Source: Acinetobacter sp. NIPH 2699
GTDB taxonomy: Bacteria; Pseudomonadota; Gammaproteobacteria; Pseudomonadales; Moraxellaceae
Reading direction: 5' to 3'
Assembly (NCBI RefSeq): GCF_022549355.1
Contig: NZ_JAKZGL010000010.1
Span: 36,110-100,109 of the forward strand
Length of the DNA stretch: 64,000 nucleotides
The position numbers and the translations under genes are program-made. Below are positions 57,258 to 64,000 of the stretch, in pieces; position 1 is the stretch's first letter, and the number at the start of each line of letters is the position of its first letter. Under the pieces are notes generated by a model. It searched no databases. It saw nothing but the letters and a program-made list of their open reading frames with translations, and had not been told where the DNA came from.

Positions 57258-58082
57258 TTATGCTGATTCAAGACATTGGATACTGTGGTATTGCCGTATT
57301 AAGTTTTCATCTAACATATGGACATAATCTAAAAACATCACATTAAAACTTCCTACATTTTGCGCTTGATCATAGGCCAGTCTGCCAGCAATAGAGAAAT
57401 GAATATGTGAGGCAAGTGCTGCAATGGTTGGCGAACTTACCGCACTGTAAGCTGCTGTTAATGCACCCAATGCACAACCAGTTGCAGTAATCTTCGGCTG
57501 TAAATGACAACCGCCATTCACCTGAATCACCATGTCTAGTTGTTTTGAAATGATGAAGTCAGCTTCACCTGAGATGGCGATACATTCAGCATGTTGTAAT
57601 AAACTTTGTGCTTGAGCATATACATCTTGACTATTGAGCGTACTGTCTACGCCTTTGGATTGCGTTAAATTACCTGCTAGAGCACTTATTTCTGAGGCAT
57701 TGCCGCGGATAATGGTGGGTTGATATTGTAGAAGTTGATCCACGGTTTTACTGCGCCATTTTAAAATTTCACCATACCCGACTGGATCAAGCACCCAAGG
57801 CACTTGATGCTGTTGGGCTGTTTTCGCTGAAATGAGCATTGCTTGGGTTTGTTCAGTGGTGGGGGTGCCGACATTAATATTTAAGGCTGAACTTATTTGG
57901 GTAAAACTTTCAGCTTCAAAGGGATTGTCAATCATTGCTGGAGACGCACCTGCGGCCAAAAGCACATTCGCCACATAATTGTTGGCTACGCTATTTGTAA
58001 TACATTGAACCAATGGAGATTGTTGCTGTAAAGCGTGCCAAGCTTGAATGACTTGATCAATCAGTTGTTGTTTTTGTGACAT
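57258..58082 (-). CDS. thiM: hydroxyethylthiazole kinase
   Basis: A 274-residue ribokinase-like enzyme phosphorylating 4-methyl-5-(2-hydroxyethyl)thiazole to salvage the thiazole half of thiamine. SPLVQCITNSVANNYVANVLLAAGASPAMIDNPFEAESF is ThiM-specific, and GGCHLQPKITATGCALGALTAAY carries the anion-hole and catalytic Cys. The usual partners thiD and thiE are not here. It starts 17 bases after the upstream zinc-ribbon gene on the same strand; no TPP-riboswitch fits in this gap. Confidence 0.93.
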   Translation of the reverse strand: MSQKQQLIDQVIQAWHALQQQSPLVQCITNSVANNYVANVLLAAGASPAMIDNPFEAESFTQISSALNINVGTPTTEQTQAMLISAKTAQQHQVPWVLDPVGYGEILKWRSKTVDQLLQYQPTIIRGNASEISALAGNLTQSKGVDSTLNSQDVYAQAQSLLQHAECIAISGEADFIISKQLDMVIQVNGGCHLQPKITATGCALGALTAAYSAVSSPTIAALASHIHFSIAGRLAYDQAQNVGSFNVMFLDYVHMLDENLIRQYHSIQCLESA

Positions 58083-58099
58083 AGTAAATCCTAAAATTT

Positions 58100-59260
58100 T
58101 TAACGTGTAAAATAATGATCTTGATGTTTACACTGGCGGCAGATGAGAGAAACATAATCTTCGGCATCATAATCCACAATAAGATCATTTGAACCACAAT
58201 ACATGCAACGTTTTATCGAATAGAAATTTAACCGAGGTTCTATTTTTCGCCAAGACTTCCAGACAGGTTGAAAAAAGACACTTTCATCATAACCCAAGAA
58301 TTTAAAGAGTAAAATTTCACTCATTTTACTCAATGGGATGTTATGTGGTCTTGGTAAGGTTGAGGTTTCCCAGCGCTCGGTTAAAGCACGTTCGCGATAT
58401 TGCTCTAGGGTTTTTTTTAATAAATTGGTATTAATAAACTTATCATTGCGAGGTTGTAAAACTTTTTGTTTATAAAGGTATTCGAGCGCGGTTTGAATTA
58501 GATAATAAATCTGTCCCACTGCGAGACCTTCCATCAAACGAAAGCAGAAGGTTTGGAAAGGGCGATTGCCTGCAATCTGAATGCCCCAAGTTCGGCAATA
58601 GAATTGCGTGAACTGAATGATCTCCTGATATAGCACCATATAGAGTGTATCTTTCACTTCATCCGTGCTTTTAAAGGGGATACCCGCACTCAGATTTTCA
58701 TAAAACCAATAGCGTAATTGTTGAGTTACGCTAAACAGGCTAGGGTCTGAATAACCATCTAAACGAATATTGATGTAAAAGTGTTCTGTCTCTATATCTG
58801 AATCTTGTGGTCTTAGAACACCCAGCTTTAGTAATTCCTGAACGATCTGATGTTGAAATAAGTAGTTGGGTGTAAAGTGATGATATTTAATCTTCTTCCA
58901 GTGGATGAGTTCATCATGCTGAACATCTTCACGGGCATAATTATCCAATAAGCTCAACAAGAACAACTTTTGTAAAAAACTAAGCTGATTGAGGCCATAA
59001 ATAACGTCATCTTTTATTTTGTATTTACGCTTTTCTTGTAGCAGGGTCTGTTGCGTTTGTTTTTTACGCTGAGCTGTGCACTGGGCACAGTGACAATTTA
59101 ATTTACTATCGCTGCTAAAAACCCGATGTTGACAATGACTACACTCATGAAATTGGAATTCTTGGGTGTATTGTTCTGCCTCTATCCAAAACATAGATGC
59201 TTGGCATAAAGGACAATGGCTACTTTCATCTAACTGTTTTTGTAGAATCTGTAACTCCAT
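58100..59260 (-). CDS. multi zinc-ribbon protein, unknown function
   Basis: I do not recognise this 386-residue protein. It has N-terminal cysteine pairs C16-x2-C19 and C40-x2-C43, then C56-x-C58-x2-C61, and a C-terminal zinc ribbon C352-x2-C355 with C374-x2-C377. The middle 270 residues are helix-rich, aromatic and positively charged in places, with no membrane segment. The paired ribbons at both ends suggest a nucleic-acid or protein-binding adaptor. It is the probable first gene of an operon with thiM, but nothing else links it to thiamine. Confidence 0.75.
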   Translation of the reverse strand: MELQILQKQLDESSHCPLCQASMFWIEAEQYTQEFQFHECSHCQHRVFSSDSKLNCHCAQCTAQRKKQTQQTLLQEKRKYKIKDDVIYGLNQLSFLQKLFLLSLLDNYAREDVQHDELIHWKKIKYHHFTPNYLFQHQIVQELLKLGVLRPQDSDIETEHFYINIRLDGYSDPSLFSVTQQLRYWFYENLSAGIPFKSTDEVKDTLYMVLYQEIIQFTQFYCRTWGIQIAGNRPFQTFCFRLMEGLAVGQIYYLIQTALEYLYKQKVLQPRNDKFINTNLLKKTLEQYRERALTERWETSTLPRPHNIPLSKMSEILLFKFLGYDESVFFQPVWKSWRKIEPRLNFYSIKRCMYCGSNDLIVDYDAEDYVSLICRQCKHQDHYFTR

Positions 59261-59533
59261 TGATACTCAACTTGCAATATGTAAAAATCAGATTATACAT
59301 TGCTGACAGCAGAAGTGATGCAAAGATTATATTGCGATATAAGTGTTGGCACTTTGCTGTTTGCATTGAATGGTAGAATGTAAACCTATGATTGTTTGTC
59401 TATAAATGTGTGAATTAATTAATATTTCTCTTGGATTTAAGCCGTTAAATATTTTTATATTTGGTTGACTGAATCTAAGTATTGGCATGAAAATATAGAA
59501 CAGATGGATCTGTGCCGCATAATGGAGCAATGT

Positions 59534-60010
59534 ATGCAAAAAAAATTACTCGTGAATGGAATCATGGGGATCTCTTTGATGTTATTTACCGCAATAGGTC
59601 ATGCTGCAACGCCAGAAGGTTTCTGGAAAAGTATTGATGACCGTAGTGGTGAGCTACTTTCTATTATTGAAGTCAAAAAGAAAACGGATGGAACTTACAC
59701 GGGCACAATTGCCTATCGCTATCCGGTCCCTGGTGGTGGCACCATTCTAGCGAACTGTGTTAAATGTCCTGAGCCTTTTAAAAATAAACCCATATTGGGG
59801 TTACAAATCGCTTGGGGATTGAAACAAGACCCGCAAAATCCACATCAATATATTGATGGACGAGTTCTTGAACCAAAAACAGGCAATATTTATAAGGGCA
59901 AAGCTCAGCTAAGTGTAGATGGTAAGCGTATGCGTATGCGTGGATATATGGGGATTTCAGCACTTGGACGCACACAGGTTTGGATTCGCACAGACAGTGC
60001 TAACCCTTAA
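59534..60010 (+). CDS. DUF2147 secreted protein, first copy
   Basis: A 158-residue exported protein. A signal peptide (MQKKLLVNGIMGISLMLFTAIGHAATPEG) is followed by FWKSIDDRSGELLSIIEVKKK, CVKCPEPFKNKPILGLQI and RMRMRGYMGISALGRTQVWIR, the DUF2147 pattern. The ATG at 59534 has a GGAG site; longer starts precede the signal peptide. The paralogue lies 154 bases downstream. Function is unknown; the family is periplasmic. Confidence 0.85.
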   Translation: MQKKLLVNGIMGISLMLFTAIGHAATPEGFWKSIDDRSGELLSIIEVKKKTDGTYTGTIAYRYPVPGGGTILANCVKCPEPFKNKPILGLQIAWGLKQDPQNPHQYIDGRVLEPKTGNIYKGKAQLSVDGKRMRMRGYMGISALGRTQVWIRTDSANP

Positions 60011-60164
60011 ATTATAATTTTAAAATTACACTGTACGTATTTGATTTTTAGAAAATTTATATAGTCAAGTACTGGGGCGTACAGTGTAAGCTCTCTTTAA
60101 ATATGCTATTTTTTTAATCATTAAATCTATAAATATAAATAGGTTACTTTTTAACGGGGTTAAT

Positions 60165-60626
60165 ATGTATAAGCATGTCTTCATGGGGCTTTGTATTGCT
60201 TTCGCAAGTACAACGACTTTCGCTGCCGCTATCGAGGGTTATTGGAAAAGCATCGAAGAGAGAACGGGTCAACAGCTTTCAATTATCGAAATTCGAAAAG
60301 GTGACAATGGGCGATTTAATGGCAAGATTGTGTATCGTTATCCAAATGCGCATGGGATCTCGTTGAGCAATTGTACCAAATGTCCAGCACCACACACGAA
60401 TAAGCCGCTTCTTGGTTTAGAAATTTTGTCAGGGTTTAAACAAGATCCAAATGATCCAAATGCATATATTGACGGTCTTGTATTGGAAGCAACCAGTGGC
60501 CGTGTATACAAAGGCAAAGGCGTGGTGTCTGGTGAAGGTAAGCGTCTCCGTATGCGTGGTTATATGGGCGTGTCAGCTTTAGGACGTACTGTGGTTTGGA
60601 TTCGGACCAACAGCGCAAATCCATAA
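60165..60626 (+). CDS. DUF2147 secreted protein, second copy
   Basis: A 153-residue paralogue of the preceding protein, with signal peptide (MYKHVFMGLCIAFASTTTFA) and the same YWKSIEERTGQQLSIIEIRK, NCTKCPAPHTNKPLLGLEI and RLRMRGYMGVSALGRTVVWIR elements. Clear tandem duplication with conserved CxxC. It ends at a strong terminator. Confidence 0.86.
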   Translation: MYKHVFMGLCIAFASTTTFAAAIEGYWKSIEERTGQQLSIIEIRKGDNGRFNGKIVYRYPNAHGISLSNCTKCPAPHTNKPLLGLEILSGFKQDPNDPNAYIDGLVLEATSGRVYKGKGVVSGEGKRLRMRGYMGVSALGRTVVWIRTNSANP

Positions 60627-60639
60627 GTTATTCTTGAAA

Positions 60640-60677
60640 AAAAACCTCAAATCAGACGTTGATTTGAGGTTTTTTTA
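60640..60677 (+). terminator. Rho-independent terminator after the DUF2147 pair
   Basis: AAAAACCTCAAATCA (60640-60654) and TGATTTGAGGTTTTT (60660-60674) form a 15-bp stem with a 5-base loop and T-run. Confidence 0.92.
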
Positions 60678-60696
60678 TTAAGTCAGAACGGAAATG

Positions 60697-60954
60697 TTAA
60701 ACAGGGCATGGTAAGTTTTCATCCTCCTGACTGATTTTCTTGGCAGCGATGAGTGCTTGTACTTTTTTACTCGGCACTTTTTCTTTCCCAAGTGCGTCAT
60801 AGGTATTTACAATATTGGTTACTTCTAAGGTGGTAAGTTCAATCCCTTCTGCGGACAAAAAAACAGAGATCACATGATGATCAACACCTGCGGTTGCAAG
60901 ATCATGGATTGCTTTAATGTTTTCTAGACGATACAAATGTGCTTTTAATTCCAT
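60697..60954 (-). CDS. small protein of unknown function
   Basis: An 84-residue protein, MELKAHLYRLENIKAIHDLATAG... with a predicted helical body (VISVFLSAEGIELTTLEVTNIVNTYDALG) and basic lysine-rich middle (KEKVPSKKVQALIAAKKIS). No domain is recognised. The ATG at 60954 has GAGGG 8 bases before it; a GTG at 60984 is a less likely start. It converges on the DUF2147 pair. Confidence 0.6.
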   Translation of the reverse strand: MELKAHLYRLENIKAIHDLATAGVDHHVISVFLSAEGIELTTLEVTNIVNTYDALGKEKVPSKKVQALIAAKKISQEDENLPCPV

Positions 60955-61160
60955 CGTTATAGCCCTCGCTTTTATTTTATTCACCTAGATTGGCATAAAT
61001 ACATAAGCAATAACCGTGCACAAAATGTATAACTTAAGCAAAGAATGTAAGTTGAGCAGGCAAATATCATGGATTTTGTCATTTTTATTTAATAGTAGAA
61101 AACGATGTTGTAATTTTGTCTAAATTATAAGCGTGTTTGCTACTTCAGTTTGAAAACTAA

Positions 61161-61268
61161 ATGGGGAAACCCAATAAAATGCACAGTGGTTCTAAAGACA
61201 GATTTTATAAGTTGGCGTATGATCGACTGATCAAGAGTCTTGCCAACAAGACCGTCTATATGAAATGA
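61161..61268 (+). CDS. candidate 35-residue smORF upstream of pepN
   Basis: The stretch 60955-61287 contains one plausible frame: ATG at 61161 or 61179 encoding a basic peptide (MGKPNKMHSGSKDRFYKLAYD, then RLIKSLANKTVYMK) that stops 19 bases before pepN. The first ATG lacks a strong ribosome site. It could be a small protein or a leader. No family is known to me. Confidence 0.35.
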   Translation: MGKPNKMHSGSKDRFYKLAYDRLIKSLANKTVYMK

Positions 61269-61287
61269 CGAAAGATAAGGAATACTG

Positions 61288-63894
61288 ATGAATATTGCGG
61301 CACAACCTCCTGTACAAGCAGATCAAACCATTTATTTAAAAGACTATCAAAAACCCTCATTCTTAGTAGAGTCTATTCATTTAGATATCCAAGTCTATAC
61401 GGATCACACGATTGTTGACGCAACGCTTGTGATGAAGCGCCAAACCGCTGGAGCATTGGTGTTATTGGGGCGTGATTTGGAGTTGAAATCAATTCAACTG
61501 AATGGGCAGTTACTAAGTGCTGACCAATATCATTTAGATGATGAACAATTAGTGATCGCTGATGCACCAGATGAGGTCATTGTGCAAACTCAAGTGATCA
61601 TTCATCCTGAGTCTAATACCCAACTTGAAGGTCTATATCAAGCAGGCGATTTATTCGTTACCCAGAATGAACCTGAAGGCTTCCGTAAAATCACTTTCTA
61701 TCCTGATCGTCCAGACATTTTGGCTGAATTTACCACCCGTGTTGAAGCAGATAAAAAATATCCAGTTTTGCTGGCAAACGGTAACTTATTGGAAACAGGT
61801 GAGGCAGGTGAAGGCCGTCATTTTGCGATTTGGCAAGATCCAACCAAAAAACCAAGCTATTTATTTGCTTGTGTGATTGGTGATTTAGCGGTTCTAAAAG
61901 ATCGTTACACCACTTCAGAAGGTCGTGATGTTGCATTAGAAATTTATGCAATTGAAAAAGATATTCCTAAATGTCATATCGCCATGGAAGCCTTAAAGCA
62001 TTCGATGCGCTGGGATGAAGAACATTATGGCCGTCCTTATGATCTCGACAATTATATGATTGTGGCTGTGAGCCAATTCAATATGGGCGCAATGGAGAAT
62101 AAAGGTTTAAATATCTTCAATACTTCATGTGTGCTTGCAGATGAAGAATTCACCACGGATGCAGCGATTATGCGTGTGCAGTCGGTGATTGCACATGAAT
62201 ATTTCCATAACTGGACAGGCAACCGCATTACCTGTCGTGACTGGTTCCAGTTGTGTTTAAAAGAAGGATTAACGGTTTTCCGTGATCAGTCTTTTTCAGA
62301 AGATTTACAATCAGCCGCCGTACAACGGATTGATGATGTTGCGGTATTAAAATCGCATCAATTCCCTGAAGATGCAGGACCATTGTCGCATCCGCCACGC
62401 CCAGATCATTTTGTTGAAATCAATAACTTCTATACCGCAACAGTCTATGAAAAAGGTGCGGAAATTAACCGCATGATGGCGACTTTATTAGGTAAAGAAA
62501 AATACCGTCAAGGAACGGATGAGTACTTCCTGCGTCATGATGGACAAGCTGTGACGGTTGAAGATTGGGTAGCAGCACTTTCAGCCGGTTCAGGTGTTGA
62601 TTTATCAAACTTTTTAACATGGTATAACCAACCAGGGACACCAAAGTTAGATGCCAAAGGTGAATATGATGCGGCGACACAGACCTATAGTTTGAGCTTA
62701 AAACAAAGCCTTAAAGCACATCCTAAATATCCGAACTTAAAAGCAGTGCCAATTCCTGTGGCTTTGGCTTTGTTCAATGCCCATACAGGCGAACAATACA
62801 CTTTGCATAGTGCTGATCTGTTTGTAAATGATGTCAAAGATGGCGTGTATTTGTTTGATCAAGATGAAGCAACGATCGAATTTACTGGGGTGACTGAACA
62901 ACCTGTTGCATCGTTGTTGCGTAATTTCTCTGCGCCAGTCAATTTGGTATTTGACTATTCAAATGATGATCTTGCATTTTTGATTCAACACGAAACCAAT
63001 GGTTTTAACCAATGGCAAGCGACTCAAACCTTATTAGAGCGTATTCTGTTAGAAGATCATCAGGTGGATACTTATATTCAGGCGATTAAAAACACATTGC
63101 CTGAATTGGTAAACAAAGATCCATTGCTCGCATCACGTTTGTTTGATGTGCCAAGTGAAAATTATTTAGGTAGTCGTATTGATCAAGACTACGAACCTGA
63201 ACTCATCCGTGAGAAACGTGAAGCGGTATTGAATCGTTTAGCACAAGAACTAGGTTCTTTCTGGAAAGATACTTATTTAGCTTTAGACCCAGATATGCAA
63301 AAAGAATTTTCTTTGGCAATGGGTGTCCGCGCATTGAAAAATATCATGTTAAGTATGTTGGCACGTCAAGGGGATGCTTCGGTATTTGATTTGGCGGATG
63401 CGCAATATAAAAACACGCGGAATATGTCAGAACGTTTAGGTGCATTACGCGTACTGGTATGGAATGATGCGCCACAAGCACAAGCAGCATTGGACGATTT
63501 CTATAATCGCTTTAAAGATGAAGCCTTATCTTTAGATCAATGGTTTACGATTCAAGCATCCAATCCTTGTGCGACAACGAAAACGATTGAATATCTCACT
63601 CAACATGCAGATTATGATTTAACGACTCCGAATCGTATTCGTTCAGTCAGCGGTGGTTTGGCCAATAATCCAGTCAATACATGGAGTTTTGGTGTAGATC
63701 ATTTTATTCAGCTCGCTGCATATTTAGATGAGAAAAATCCAATTTTGGGTTCTCGTTTATTACAGGTGCTTTCGCGTTGGTATACCTTGGCTGAACCGCA
63801 ACGAGGTCAGGTGCAACAGGCTTTAAGCGATTTACAGCCGAAAGTGAAATCGAAAAACGTGTCTGAAACATTAAATAGTTTATTAAGTATTTAA
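61288..63894 (+). CDS. pepN: aminopeptidase N
   Basis: An 868-residue M1-family zinc aminopeptidase cleaving N-terminal residues from peptides in the cytoplasm. The substrate-binding motif is MGAMENKGLN, the zinc site is VIAHEYFHNWTGNRITCRDWFQLCLKEGLTVF (HExxH with downstream Glu), and the catalytic Tyr lies near FYTATVYEKGAEINRMM. The C-terminal armadillo-like domain is complete. An AAGGAAT site precedes the ATG. Confidence 0.96.
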   Translation: MNIAAQPPVQADQTIYLKDYQKPSFLVESIHLDIQVYTDHTIVDATLVMKRQTAGALVLLGRDLELKSIQLNGQLLSADQYHLDDEQLVIADAPDEVIVQTQVIIHPESNTQLEGLYQAGDLFVTQNEPEGFRKITFYPDRPDILAEFTTRVEADKKYPVLLANGNLLETGEAGEGRHFAIWQDPTKKPSYLFACVIGDLAVLKDRYTTSEGRDVALEIYAIEKDIPKCHIAMEALKHSMRWDEEHYGRPYDLDNYMIVAVSQFNMGAMENKGLNIFNTSCVLADEEFTTDAAIMRVQSVIAHEYFHNWTGNRITCRDWFQLCLKEGLTVFRDQSFSEDLQSAAVQRIDDVAVLKSHQFPEDAGPLSHPPRPDHFVEINNFYTATVYEKGAEINRMMATLLGKEKYRQGTDEYFLRHDGQAVTVEDWVAALSAGSGVDLSNFLTWYNQPGTPKLDAKGEYDAATQTYSLSLKQSLKAHPKYPNLKAVPIPVALALFNAHTGEQYTLHSADLFVNDVKDGVYLFDQDEATIEFTGVTEQPVASLLRNFSAPVNLVFDYSNDDLAFLIQHETNGFNQWQATQTLLERILLEDHQVDTYIQAIKNTLPELVNKDPLLASRLFDVPSENYLGSRIDQDYEPELIREKREAVLNRLAQELGSFWKDTYLALDPDMQKEFSLAMGVRALKNIMLSMLARQGDASVFDLADAQYKNTRNMSERLGALRVLVWNDAPQAQAALDDFYNRFKDEALSLDQWFTIQASNPCATTKTIEYLTQHADYDLTTPNRIRSVSGGLANNPVNTWSFGVDHFIQLAAYLDEKNPILGSRLLQVLSRWYTLAEPQRGQVQQALSDLQPKVKSKNVSETLNSLLSI

Positions 63895-63941
63895 TTGGCT
63901 TGGTTTGTCACGTCCTGAAATAGATTGACAGTATTTCATTT

Positions 63942-63972
63942 AAAACCGAGTTAAACCATTAGCTCGGTTTTC
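63942..63972 (+). terminator. terminator of pepN
   Basis: AAAACCGAG (63942-63950) and CTCGGTTTT (63963-63971) form a 9-bp stem with a 12-base loop, followed by a pyrimidine tract. Confidence 0.72.
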
Positions 63973-64000
63973 TCTTTCTCATACATCTGATTCGGTGTGA

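Noticed and set aside
58083..58099. TPP riboswitch expected before thiM
   Set aside because: Only 17 bases separate thiM from the upstream gene, and no thi-box is visible.
59347..59364. TGGCAC followed by a TTTGCA, sigma-54-like, upstream of the DUF2147 genes
   Set aside because: The GG-to-GC spacing is 13 instead of 10, so it is not a functional -24/-12 pair.

Overview
The window is a chromosomal segment of a gammaproteobacterium, almost certainly an Acinetobacter. The A+T-rich base composition, the Hfq with a very long glycine-rich tail, the cyoABCDE oxidase, HisZ next to PurA, and the order tsaE-mutL-miaA-hfq all fit that genus. I see no insertion sequence, prophage, CRISPR array, tRNA or rRNA gene. 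It is mostly housekeeping DNA with a few accessory islands.

Layout: 0.1-4.2 kb carries alaS and lysC on the minus strand; csrA would be expected just left of the window. 4.4-9.1 kb carries a GAPDH-family gene, a small membrane coiled-coil protein, hisZ, purA and an ABM-domain protein. 9.1-11.5 kb holds a decayed small gene, a lipoprotein and a WYL regulator. 11.6-15.5 kb is the most unusual block: a four-gene Anbu (proteasome-like) operon encoding a circularly permuted ATP-grasp protein, a short alpha-E protein, a transglutaminase-fold protein and the Anbu peptidase. A textbook sigma-54 promoter lies directly upstream. 15.5-20.5 kb runs DoxX, alr, dnaB, TM2, rplI, rpsR, rpsF. 20.5-25.4 kb is cyoEDCBA, with a long inverted repeat in its leader. 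25.7-32.3 kb carries a GYF-RDD membrane protein, the divergent ppsA/ppsR pair and a PAS-GGDEF-EAL protein.

32.4-36.8 kb has an LLM-type flavin oxidoreductase with a palindrome in its promoter region, a glycine-zipper protein, two pseudouridine synthases, a GNAT acetyltransferase and an orphan RelB/DinJ-like protein. 37-41 kb is tsaE-mutL-miaA-hfq. 41-44 kb has a DMT transporter, a TetR regulator with a likely operator before a quinone-reductase-like gene, and a nitroreductase. 44-47.3 kb has lpxH, ppiB and glnS. 47.3-54 kb has a 33-residue membrane smORF, a glutamine amidotransferase-like protein and an alcohol/aldehyde oxidation module: aldehyde dehydrogenase, a divergent GAF regulator, an alpha/beta hydrolase and an iron-type alcohol dehydrogenase. 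54-64 kb has a PIF1-like helicase, a CHMI-type isomerase, an ATPase, thiM, an unrecognised multi-zinc-ribbon protein, two tandem DUF2147 proteins, a small unknown protein, a smORF and pepN.

Working relationships: ppsR encodes the kinase/phosphorylase that controls PpsA. The Cyo enzymes form the heme o3 ubiquinol oxidase. The aldehyde and alcohol dehydrogenases form a two-step alcohol-to-acid path; a 11-bp-period tandem repeat upstream of each suggests shared control by the GAF regulator. The Anbu cluster looks like a self-contained peptide-synthesis and peptide-cleavage system under nitrogen- or stress-type (sigma-54) control. Starts were moved inward where the longest reading frame begins at a weak TTG or GTG and an ATG with a better ribosome site follows.
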